Shown here: piece after piece, positions 6,929 to 14,476 of the stretch
Layout of the letters: each line of letters opens with the position of its first letter
How positions within the stretch are numbered: position 1 is the stretch's first letter
Assembly: GCA_015698285.1 (NCBI GenBank)
Contig: CP048685.1
Coordinates: 2,480,001 to 2,544,000, forward strand
Length of the DNA: 64,000 nucleotides
Source: Candidatus Nitronauta litoralis
GTDB taxonomy: Bacteria; Nitrospinota; Nitrospinia; Nitrospinales; Nitrospinaceae
Reading direction: 5' to 3'
The notes under the pieces: generated by a model
Seen by the model: the letters and a program-made list of their open reading frames with translations, nothing else
What the model was told of the DNA's origin: nothing
The model's database searches: none
Made by a program: the position numbers and the translations under genes

Positions 6929-7846
6929 ATGGATACTTATAAAATTGACCATGTAGCTAGAATGACGGGTTTAAGCAAACACGTAATCCGGTCCTGGGAA
7001 AGGCGATTTGATTTAATAAAGCCCGTCAGGGGAGGCAACCGGTACCGGATGTATTCCCAAGAGGATGTCGAACTCCTGATTTACTTAAAGGATCAATTGG
7101 AGGAAGGATTCGCCATTGGAGAGCTGGCAAGTCTGGGAAGGGATGAGTTAATCGCCCGAATCCAGAGGACAGACGATAATGAAGGTAAGGAAGCCGGAAA
7201 CTCGCTTGATCGTATACTGGAGTCCTTGCTTTCTTCTATTTCACCTTTAGATCGAAACAAGTTTGTGCGTCTTTTTAATGAATACAGCGCATTACTGCCA
7301 TTTGATGAAGTGTTTTACAAGATTTTCATTCCCCTTCAGCGAAAAATAGGCGACCTTTGGCATGAGGGTAAAATTGGTGTTGGTGAAGAGCATTTTGTGA
7401 GCAATCATATCCGTCAAAAATTTCTTTCAGTTTTAAATCAAATACCATCCTCCAGTCAGGGGCCAAAAGTGGTAATCGCCTGCCTGCCAGACGAGCAACA
7501 TGAGCTGGCCATCTGGATAGCGGCCTACCAGTGTGCGAGGAATGGGTGTCAGGTGTTTTACCTGGGAGCCAGCATGCCTGTTAAAGAACTGGCTGCATTT
7601 TGTACATTGACCCGACCAAACCTGGTTTTACTTTCATGGACAACCTCATTAACTGAGCCCGAAGCCAAATCTCTGGTCGAGGACTATGTGCAAATGGTTT
7701 TGCCAATTTGTCCGATTTGGGCAGGGGGGGCAGGTGCGTATATGATGAGAGAGTATTTTAAAGAAAGTGGAATAGAGGTTTTGGAATCGTTGCACGTTTT
7801 GGAGGATAGGTTGAAACGCTTGTCTCAGTTTTTACCCAACAAATAA
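6929..7846 (+). CDS. MerR-family B12-binding photoreceptor-type regulator (CarH/LitR-like)
   Basis: 305 residues. An N-terminal MerR helix-turn-helix (residues 4-70; IDHVARMTGLSKHVIRSWER) precedes a four-helix B12-binding cap and a Rossmann cobalamin domain. The light-sensor signature W-x9-EH is intact (W144, E154, H155), and the cobalt-ligand histidine is H191 in DEQHELA. In CarH, adenosylcobalamin keeps the tetrameric repressor on DNA in the dark and light breaks it. The gene is divergent from the FGE operon and 18 bp upstream of a YbgA-type gene, a common LitR/CarH regulon member. Light control here is inferred. Confidence 0.85.
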   Translation: MDTYKIDHVARMTGLSKHVIRSWERRFDLIKPVRGGNRYRMYSQEDVELLIYLKDQLEEGFAIGELASLGRDELIARIQRTDDNEGKEAGNSLDRILESLLSSISPLDRNKFVRLFNEYSALLPFDEVFYKIFIPLQRKIGDLWHEGKIGVGEEHFVSNHIRQKFLSVLNQIPSSSQGPKVVIACLPDEQHELAIWIAAYQCARNGCQVFYLGASMPVKELAAFCTLTRPNLVLLSWTTSLTEPEAKSLVEDYVQMVLPICPIWAGGAGAYMMREYFKESGIEVLESLHVLEDRLKRLSQFLPNK

Positions 7847-7864
7847 ACCGGGAAGCTCACGGAT

Positions 7865-8821
7865 ATGAAAGAAAAAATAAAAATTGGGGTCAGCAGTTGT
7901 TTGATTGGAGAGAAAGTCCGTTGGAATGGAGACCATAAGCAGGACCGTTATGTACGTGAGGTTTTGGAACAGTACTTCCAATACCTTCCTGTTTGTCCAG
8001 AAATGGAAGTCGGGATGGGGGTTCCCAGAGAAACCGTTGCTCTTTATGGTGATCTTAAAAAGCCAAAAATGCTGGGTCGAAAAAGCCGGACCGACTGGAC
8101 GGGTAAGATGAATCGATTTGTAAAAGGCAGGATCAAACAACTCAATCACGATGATCTGTGCGGCTTTATTTTTAAAAGTAAATCTCCTTCATGTGGTCTC
8201 GGTCGGATCCCGGTGTATTCTGAAACGGAGCAAGGTAAAGCGAGGCATGGAGCGGGGATGTTCGCCAAAGCATTCACAGAGACCTTTCCACTGACCCCGG
8301 TCGAGGATGAAGGGAGATTGAACGATCCAAGGATCCGGGAAAATTTTATTGTCCGGGTGTTCAGTTTTTCAAGGTTGAAAAATGAATTGCTCAGCAGCCG
8401 GGCCAGGCCGGGCACCCTGGTAAAATTTCATACGAAAAATAAATTCCTGCTTCTTTCCCACAGCCGGAAACATTACACAGCTCTGGGGAAAATTGTGGCG
8501 GAGGTAAAAAAGGATCCCTGGAATAAAGTGATTGCATCCTATGCGTTTATTTTTATGGAGGCGTTGGCGCTTAAATCAACCACCAAAAAACATACAGATG
8601 TTCTCATGCATATGATGGGGTTTTTTAAAAAGATGCTTTCAAAAGACGAAAAGGCGGACATACTGGAAGCAGTCGAAGATTACCGGAAGGAACTGCTCCC
8701 CTTGATTGTCCCGGTCACTTTAATCCGCAACTATGTAAAAAAACATCAGGTGGACTATTTGCAGGATCAGGTTTATCTGAACCCGCATCCAAAAGAACTC
8801 ATGCTGAGAAACCACGTTTGA
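7865..8821 (+). CDS. DUF523 and DUF1722 (YbgA-like) fusion protein
   Basis: 318 residues. The N-terminal DUF523 part has IGVSSCLIGEKVRWNGDHK and a later SPSCGLGRIPVY, whose cysteines could bind a metal. The C-terminal DUF1722 (YbgA) part covers about residues 190-310 (LSHSRKHYTALGKIVAEV, KKMLSKDEKADILEAVEDYR). The biochemical role of the family is unsettled, but it is often next to photolyases and B12-binding MerR regulators. It follows the regulator by 18 bp and is likely co-transcribed. No photolyase gene lies nearby. Confidence 0.85.
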   Translation: MKEKIKIGVSSCLIGEKVRWNGDHKQDRYVREVLEQYFQYLPVCPEMEVGMGVPRETVALYGDLKKPKMLGRKSRTDWTGKMNRFVKGRIKQLNHDDLCGFIFKSKSPSCGLGRIPVYSETEQGKARHGAGMFAKAFTETFPLTPVEDEGRLNDPRIRENFIVRVFSFSRLKNELLSSRARPGTLVKFHTKNKFLLLSHSRKHYTALGKIVAEVKKDPWNKVIASYAFIFMEALALKSTTKKHTDVLMHMMGFFKKMLSKDEKADILEAVEDYRKELLPLIVPVTLIRNYVKKHQVDYLQDQVYLNPHPKELMLRNHV

Positions 8822-8869
8822 TTTACTTTCAGTCCGAGCCGGATTTATCCTGCATCTAGCATAAAAAGA

Positions 8870-9814
8870 TCAGTTCAAATTCAAAAGTTTCAGATTTGGC
8901 AGCTTGGCCTGTTTTATCAGCTCCTGTGACTGTTCAAAAGTCACTGAATTGAGTGTCAGGTCGAGATGTTCCAGGTTTTTGAGGTTGGGCGATTGCAACA
9001 ATGCCTTGATTCCTTCCGGACCGATTTTATTTTTATAGAGGTCCATCCGTTTTACGTTGCCCAGATGGGGGGAAGCCGCCAATGCTTTTGCGCCGGCATC
9101 GGTCAAACCCGCCTGACTCAGGTCGAGAAATGTAACTTTTGAAAGTTTTTTTGATTTTGCCAGTGCTGCAGCCCCTGCATCACCTACCTGGTTTTTCATC
9201 AGGTTCAGTTCCGTCAGGTTGTTGAAGTTTTGAGAAGTAAGAAGCATGTCCACCCCATCACCGGTAATCCCGTTGTCCCACAACGAAAGTTTTTCGACAT
9301 GGCGGAAGTTTTTAGAATCACACAATAGCTTGAGGCCTGCATCCCCGATTTTATTCGTTTTGAGAGCAAGACTACGGACCTGATTTAATTCAGGTGAGGA
9401 TGCCAGCACTTCCGCGCCTTTTAGGCCGATTTGCGAGTTGTTCAGGTTGAGGCCGTGGCCATCCTCGCTCGTGCGTGATTTCACGTGTGCCGGGATATCT
9501 TTTGGGGGACCGCTCCGACGGTAGTAATGGGAATGTCCGCCCTTACCCGGTTTGCCACCTGGGTGACCGCCTTTTGCATGCGGGCTGTGTGGGTTCCCAC
9601 CATGTGGGTTATGTGGATTGGCAGCATGTGGATTATCTCCACCACCGTGTGGATTGTCTCCAACGCCATGCGGACTTGCCGCATGGGGGTTTTCAGCTCC
9701 CGCATGCGGATTCCCACCATGTGGGTTCGCACTGTATTCGTCGTTTGCAAAAACCGGTTGCACGCTAAACAGCAGGGCGATCACGCCAATTCCCAAAGTC
9801 AATTTACCATTCAT
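8870..9814 (-). CDS. Exported leucine-rich-repeat protein with His/Asn/Gly-rich N-terminus
   Basis: 314 residues. A signal peptide (LTLGIGVIALLFSVQPVFA) is followed by about 70 residues of tandem N-P-H-x(0-6) units (NPHGG, NPHAG, NPHAA, NPHSPHAKGGHPGGK), a likely low-affinity metal-binding tract. The rest is a ribonuclease-inhibitor-type LRR array of about seven repeats (NKIGDAGLKLL, NGITGDGVDMLL, NQVGDAGAAALA, AGLTDAGAKALA, NKIGPEGIKALL). It lies 47 bp downstream of a membrane FGE-fold gene, with GGAG before its ATG. It is probably a periplasmic or surface protein-binding module; the ligand is unknown. Confidence 0.8.
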   Translation of the reverse strand: MNGKLTLGIGVIALLFSVQPVFANDEYSANPHGGNPHAGAENPHAASPHGVGDNPHGGGDNPHAANPHNPHGGNPHSPHAKGGHPGGKPGKGGHSHYYRRSGPPKDIPAHVKSRTSEDGHGLNLNNSQIGLKGAEVLASSPELNQVRSLALKTNKIGDAGLKLLCDSKNFRHVEKLSLWDNGITGDGVDMLLTSQNFNNLTELNLMKNQVGDAGAAALAKSKKLSKVTFLDLSQAGLTDAGAKALAASPHLGNVKRMDLYKNKIGPEGIKALLQSPNLKNLEHLDLTLNSVTFEQSQELIKQAKLPNLKLLNLN

Positions 9815-9861
9815 TTCGTCACTCCAAATGTTTCAATGTGTTCGTTACGAAGCCAGTAGTT

Positions 9862-10884
9862 TTAATTTTTAGCCGCCGCTTTTTCAGATAAAGACTGGGC
9901 GCACCGGAACCCGATGTAATTCATTTTTTGGGTAGGCAGGGCTTTGCCGCGGACGGTTATGCGTGCAAGGTCCAAATTGGAAAACCATGAGCCGCCTTTC
10001 ATCACTTTAAATTTTTTTCCGTAGAAATCGTTTTCCGTTGTATTGCCTGGATGAGGCCCATACCAGGAATCGGTCCATTCCCAGACATTGCCAGCAAGGT
10101 CCAGGACTCCGTACGGACTTTTATTTTCCGGAAACGATCCGACTGGTGCGACATAGCGAAAGCCGTCTTTTTTACCGCGGAAATTCCCGCGCTTTTCTTC
10201 CGGTTTCTTGCCCCAGGGATACATTCGCGCATCCGTTCCACGCGCGGCCTTCTCCCATTCCGCTTCCGTCGGCAGGCGCTTACCGGCCCACTTGCAAAAA
10301 CTGGCAGCCTGTTGCCAGGTGACCCCGACCACTGGTTGAGTGACGGCCTTGAAGTTTTCACTGTCGAAATATCGGGGCGGTTCCTGTCCCGTTTCCGCCA
10401 TGAAGTCTTTAAAGTCGCCGACCGTCACCTCGGTCTTGTCGATAAAAAATGCATCCAGGTTGACCGGGTGCGCGGGGGTTTCATCCCGGTAATATTCGAG
10501 CGACTCAGAAAGGAACGTTTCTGCGGCCCACAAGATTTCTTCATCGGAGGACCCCATAATGAAAGTCCCCTCCGGGATCAACACCATTCCCTTGGGAGCC
10601 GTCTTGGCTTGCGAAAAACCGCGCAAACCGAACAACAACATCAGGCTGAGTAGAATAAATAAAATAGCCTGCATCCAGAATTGTTTGAATACGTTGTTGG
10701 TCATTGTGTTGTTTTCAGAAGTAACCGAAACAGGGGACTCCGGTTTTCTTACCGGGGGAGCGATGAGTCCTGCCTTGTAGAGAAAGGTCATGATGCCAAA
10801 CACCAGAAGGGGTATCCCAAATAAAATTGCTATTACACCAAGGAGAATATCCTGCAGGCTTATGTTGTGAAGAAATTCTGCCAT
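9862..10884 (-). CDS. Membrane-anchored FGE/SUMF1-fold protein
   Basis: 340 residues with two N-terminal membrane helices (LLGVIAILFGIPLLVFGIMT and MQAILFILLSLMLLFGL) in place of a cleaved signal. The FGE domain faces the periplasm: MVLIPEGTFIMGSSDEEI, VTWQQAASFCKWAGKRLPTE, NVWEWTDSWYGP, MKGGSWFSN and YIGFRCAQ. As in the other three copies, the copper-site Cys pair is missing. It starts 13 bp after leuD, so it probably shares the leuCD transcript, an odd pairing. Confidence 0.85.
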   Translation of the reverse strand: MAEFLHNISLQDILLGVIAILFGIPLLVFGIMTFLYKAGLIAPPVRKPESPVSVTSENNTMTNNVFKQFWMQAILFILLSLMLLFGLRGFSQAKTAPKGMVLIPEGTFIMGSSDEEILWAAETFLSESLEYYRDETPAHPVNLDAFFIDKTEVTVGDFKDFMAETGQEPPRYFDSENFKAVTQPVVGVTWQQAASFCKWAGKRLPTEAEWEKAARGTDARMYPWGKKPEEKRGNFRGKKDGFRYVAPVGSFPENKSPYGVLDLAGNVWEWTDSWYGPHPGNTTENDFYGKKFKVMKGGSWFSNLDLARITVRGKALPTQKMNYIGFRCAQSLSEKAAAKN

Positions 10885-10897
10885 GTGAAAAGCCGGA

Positions 10898-11464
10898 TCA
10901 CGCCGGCATCAGGCCGGCTTTCTTGGCGTATTCGAAGATGTTTCCCGCCTCAATGATATCCTTCACATCCCCCAGCGGCTTTAGCTTATACGTTTTGTTC
11001 TGAGTCTTGTTGGTCAGCGTGTTTTCTTTCATATCAATTGCAAGCTCGTCCCCTGTGTTGATCTCGTCCGTCAACAGCTTTTCGCTTTCAAAGGGGGTGA
11101 AGAATCCGCCGTCGACTGAGTTGCGGTAGAAAATCCGCGCGTAGGATTCTGCGATGACCGCCTGCACACCTGCGATTTCCATACAGGCCGGTGCGTGTTC
11201 ACGTGAAGAGCCGCAGCCGAAATTTTTGCCGCCAATGATGATACTGTATTTCGACTGCCATTCACCTTCCTCTACAAAAGGGGTGTTGCCCTTAGGCAGT
11301 CCTGCGCCTTCTGAAGGAACACCAGAAAGTGAATACTGACCGTATTTTTTACGTTCTTCCGGGTCGCTCAGGCTGTACACCAGATGTGCCGCCGGAATGA
11401 TCTGATCGGTGTCGATATTATTGCCAAGCACATAAGCCCGGCCTTCAAACTGTTCTTTCATCAA
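10898..11464 (-). CDS. leuD: 3-isopropylmalate dehydratase small subunit
   Basis: 188 residues, typical LeuD/aconitase swivel domain: GRAYVLGNNIDTDQIIPAAH, GKNFGCGSSREHAPACMEIAG, ESYARIFYRNSVDGG. With LeuC it isomerises 2-isopropylmalate to 3-isopropylmalate in leucine synthesis, in the cytoplasm. The pair is of the short archaeal/bacterial type also used for homoaconitate-like substrates, so substrate specificity is not certain. It follows leuC by 54 bp. Confidence 0.9.
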   Translation of the reverse strand: MMKEQFEGRAYVLGNNIDTDQIIPAAHLVYSLSDPEERKKYGQYSLSGVPSEGAGLPKGNTPFVEEGEWQSKYSIIIGGKNFGCGSSREHAPACMEIAGVQAVIAESYARIFYRNSVDGGFFTPFESEKLLTDEINTGDELAIDMKENTLTNKTQNKTYKLKPLGDVKDIIEAGNIFEYAKKAGLMPA

Positions 11465-11518
11465 TAAACTCCTGATAACCGCAGACGCGTTGTCGGCATC
11501 GCGGGTGGTGTGTTCAGT

Positions 11519-12826
11519 TTAAACGTTTGCGGACATGACCTCGCGCGGATCCGTAACGTGCCCGGTAAGAGCAGAAGCCGCTGCGGTGTAGGGTGATGCG
11601 AGATACACAGCTGATTGCTTCGAACCCATACGTCCTGGAAAATTGCGGTTGGTGGTCGAGACCACCACTTCCGTCCCGTGGGTTCGACCAAACGTGTCTT
11701 TAGGTCCGCCGAGACAGGCCGCGCAGGAGGGCTCGCCGATGTGACAACCGGCTTCCTCGAATATCGTCTGCAGGGTCTTGCCCTCGATTTTGTATTCGCG
11801 GATGCCATTCTCGACTTCACGGGTCGCCGGTACGATGTAGGTCTCAATCTTAACCTTCTCACCGTTCAGGATTTCAGCCGCTGCGATGAAGTCAGTCAGC
11901 TTGCCACCGGTGCAGGATCCGATATACGAACGGTCCAGTTTGACGTCGGTACATTCCCGTGCCAGAGCGCGGTTGTCCGGTGAGTGCGGTTTCGCGACCA
12001 CGGGTTCCATTTTGGAAGCGTCGTAACTTTTGCGGAAGAAGTATTTTGCATCCGCATCCGAACGTTCAATGGAGTACGATTTCCTGGTGCGTTGCTTGAC
12101 GTATTCTTCGGTCACACTATCGGCTTCGATCACGGAGTTTTTACCGCCCGCTTCAATGGCCATGTTGCACAGGGTCATGCGCTCTTCCATAGAGAACTGC
12201 ATGACCGCGTCGCCCGCCCATTCCATCGTGCGGTAGGTCGCGCCGTCACAGCCAATATCACCGATCACCTGTAAGAGAATATCCTTAGCCATGATGTAAG
12301 GCGGGAAGGTGCCGTGGAATTCGAAACGCATCGTTTCCGGAACCTTCACCCACAATTTGCCGGTCCCCATAATGAACGCTGCATCTGTGTTACCAATACC
12401 TGTCGAAAACATACCGAACGCACCGGAGGTGCAGGTGTGTGAGTCGGTACCGAACAACACTTCACCCGGACGATTGTGGCCTTCCTGCGCCAGAGCCACA
12501 TGGCACACACCCTTGTAATCATCGGTGCCCGGATCGTAGTAGTAGGGCAGATTCTGTTCCTTGACGAAGTCACGCAGGATGTCGACATTGCGCAGGGCAT
12601 GAGGGTCTTCGGTGAAAATATAGTGATCCGGAATGATGACCAGTTTTTCGGGATCCCACACCTTGGCGTTCTGTCCAAAGTGTTTTTTGAATATGGAAAT
12701 GGCACCAGGTCCGCAAACGTCGTGCGTCATGAGAACATCGACATCGACCCAGATGTTATCGCCCGGCTGGGCGGAGGTTTTACCGGCGTGGGCCGCCAGG
12801 ATTTTTTCAGTAATGGTCATGGCCAT
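11519..12826 (-). CDS. leuC: 3-isopropylmalate dehydratase large subunit
   Basis: 435 residues of the aconitase superfamily. Substrate and cluster motifs are present: VDVLMTHDVCGPGAISIF, FGTDSHTCTSGAFGMFSTG, YIGSCTGGKLTDF and EPSCAACLGG, giving the three cysteines that hold the [4Fe-4S] cluster. The length and motifs match the roughly 420-residue LeuC/HacA type rather than the longer E. coli LeuC. It is the first gene of a minus-strand set leuC, leuD, FGE-fold, LRR. Confidence 0.9.
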   Translation of the reverse strand: MAMTITEKILAAHAGKTSAQPGDNIWVDVDVLMTHDVCGPGAISIFKKHFGQNAKVWDPEKLVIIPDHYIFTEDPHALRNVDILRDFVKEQNLPYYYDPGTDDYKGVCHVALAQEGHNRPGEVLFGTDSHTCTSGAFGMFSTGIGNTDAAFIMGTGKLWVKVPETMRFEFHGTFPPYIMAKDILLQVIGDIGCDGATYRTMEWAGDAVMQFSMEERMTLCNMAIEAGGKNSVIEADSVTEEYVKQRTRKSYSIERSDADAKYFFRKSYDASKMEPVVAKPHSPDNRALARECTDVKLDRSYIGSCTGGKLTDFIAAAEILNGEKVKIETYIVPATREVENGIREYKIEGKTLQTIFEEAGCHIGEPSCAACLGGPKDTFGRTHGTEVVVSTTNRNFPGRMGSKQSAVYLASPYTAAASALTGHVTDPREVMSANV

Positions 12827-13034
12827 GAGGATTTTCCTATCTTATGAATTCAGTTGAGTTTATTCAGTATTATGCCGATCAATATTTCAACGGGGACAAT
12901 CTTGTTAAGATACCATTTTAACCCCTCAACTGTAATAAAAACCATGATTTTAAGGGCCTTCACGGTTAAAATATTTTCATGTGACAACTGTGATGCCGGG
13001 TTTCATGTGAGGCGACTTGCACCCAAAATCGGGT

Positions 13035-13058
13035 GGCTCGCGGCCTGAGCCCTTTTTT
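13035..13058 (+). terminator. Weak terminator-like hairpin upstream of the radical SAM gene
   Basis: GGCTC (13035-13039) can pair with GAGCC (13047-13051), followed by six T. The rest of 12827-13094, between leuC and the divergent radical SAM gene, is AT-rich and should hold both promoters, but no convincing -35/-10 pair was picked out. Confidence 0.3.
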
Positions 13059-13094
13059 CACTATTTTCTGACTGAATAACCACCGAACCCAATC

Positions 13095-14114
13095 ATGCTC
13101 AATCTCATTCTTGATACCTTCAACCGCTTGAATTACCGGATTCCCGGACGGCCGAGACAGGTCCAGCTGGAGGTCACCAACCGGTGCAATCTCGATTGTC
13201 CGATGTGCCCGAGGGAAGTGATGGACATTGAGCTGGAGCATATGGAATGGGACACTTTCAGGCAGGTGGTCGACAAGCTGCACGGCGATGAGGACATCAC
13301 GCTCACCGGTTGGGGCGAACCCTTCCTGCATCCCCGGATTTTTGACATGATTCGCTATTGCAAACAGCGTGGGCATACGGTGCGAATCACCTCCAATGGC
13401 CTGTTCGCAAGGACGGATATCGCTGAAGAAATTATCGAGTCCGGACTCGACGCGCTGACTTTCAGTATCGACAGTGTGGAAGGGGAGGTGGACTCCGGTC
13501 ACGCCAGCCACAAGGCCCTGAAAAATATTGAACGGATACCCACTCTTCGTAAGCAGGGAAAACCCTGGCTGCGCCTGCAGGCCACCTTGCATGCGGGTGG
13601 TGGCGATGCTCTGTGCGCTGTGATCGAATATGGTGCGCGGCATGGCTATGATGCGGTCAATGTCGGTCGGGTGGACCGCAAGTACGATCCATCGCTGACC
13701 CGACCGGGTCCGTTGGAAGAAGAACGGATATTTGAAAAGGCCGACCGGGTGGCAAGTAAGAATGGAATCCAGCTCGACTGGCTGCAATATGGTGTTTCAC
13801 GCGGGCTGGTCCGGTTTTTCTACCGACTTCTACGCAAAAAATTGCATCGTTCAGGTCGCTATTGCCTGAAAACCTTCGACTACACTTACGTGACCCGCGA
13901 GGGGAACGTCACTCCATGCTGTCTCCTGCCTGAGAAAAAAATAGGCAGCGCGTTGACCGGGGACCTCAACACCATCTGGAACAGCGGCGATTACAACCAC
14001 TTCCGTGAAAATTACCGGGACACCTGTGGCAAATGCGACCTCTGGACCGTCGACATGGTCGACCAGCCTTCACCTGAAACACCGACACCCAGGCCCGAAC
14101 CTGTTCTTTCCTAA
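13095..14114 (+). CDS. Radical SAM/SPASM-domain enzyme
   Basis: 339 residues. The radical SAM cluster motif CNLDCPMC lies near residue 33 after QVQLEVTN, followed by TLTGWGEPFLHP and ITSNGLF, typical of the TIM-barrel core. A SPASM-like C-terminus supplies further cysteines (TPCCLLPEKK, DTCGKCDLW). Such enzymes modify peptides or small molecules through a 5'-deoxyadenosyl radical. No precursor peptide gene was found beside it, so the substrate is unknown. No clear ribosome site precedes the ATG. Confidence 0.85.
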   Translation: MLNLILDTFNRLNYRIPGRPRQVQLEVTNRCNLDCPMCPREVMDIELEHMEWDTFRQVVDKLHGDEDITLTGWGEPFLHPRIFDMIRYCKQRGHTVRITSNGLFARTDIAEEIIESGLDALTFSIDSVEGEVDSGHASHKALKNIERIPTLRKQGKPWLRLQATLHAGGGDALCAVIEYGARHGYDAVNVGRVDRKYDPSLTRPGPLEEERIFEKADRVASKNGIQLDWLQYGVSRGLVRFFYRLLRKKLHRSGRYCLKTFDYTYVTREGNVTPCCLLPEKKIGSALTGDLNTIWNSGDYNHFRENYRDTCGKCDLWTVDMVDQPSPETPTPRPEPVLS

Positions 14115-14470
14115 CCTGTAAGATCGGAGAACCTTGATGGCCCAGGCACTGGATTGCCGCTGCCGCCCTTCGACTGGTTCAGGGTGACAGCGGAAAGGCT
14201 CACTTCTCTTTATCTGGATTGCTTCGTCGCAAAGGCTTCTCGCCATGAGGTACAAACCGTCATCGCTAGCGACTGAAAGGAGCGTGGCGATCCAGAAGGT
14301 ATGAGTTGTAAGGCCTTCCCTTTGCTGATGAGTTTAGGGTGACAGAAGAAAGAACGGACTCTGTTTTTCTAAAAGTCTCTTTCCGGAGTGGAAATTTACT
14401 CTAAGCTATTTAAAAACAGAGGCTTTTTAGCTTCAGGCCGTGGGAAAAACGGCCTTCATCTGGTATTATC
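14115..14470. other. Intergenic region with dispersed repeat
   Basis: 356 bp between the radical SAM gene and the DASS transporter. It holds a palindromic repeat element (14213-14296) and stretches such as CCTTCGACTGGTTCAGGGTGAC and TGAGTTTAGGGTGACAG that recur in related form elsewhere in the window (18480-18620, 20220-20320). No gene or clear promoter is visible. Confidence 0.6.
14213..14296. repeat. Palindromic MITE/REP-like element
   Basis: An 84-bp element bounded by TCTGGATTGC and its near-complement GCGATCCAGA, with further inner pairing (TTCGTCGC with GCGACTGAA). A diverged relative lies at about 18164-18220 (TGCATCGTCGC ... CGACTGAAAGGAGCG). This resembles the ATTGCTTCGTCGC...GCGTGGCAATCCAG short inverted elements scattered between genes in many Proteobacteria and Nitrospirota-type genomes. 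No coding capacity. Confidence 0.55.
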
Positions 14471-14476
14471 GTGGCC

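Noticed and set aside
9540-9740. Short-period repeats resembling a CRISPR-like or minisatellite array
   Set aside because: They are in-frame codons for NPHGG-type peptide repeats of the LRR protein, with no uniform spacers.
12854-13048. 64-codon plus-strand frame between leuC and the radical SAM gene
   Set aside because: No ribosome site and no family resemblance; the region is expected to hold promoters.
12966-13787. Long minus-strand frame opposite the radical SAM gene
   Set aside because: It is the reverse-strand shadow of a clear radical SAM coding sequence.
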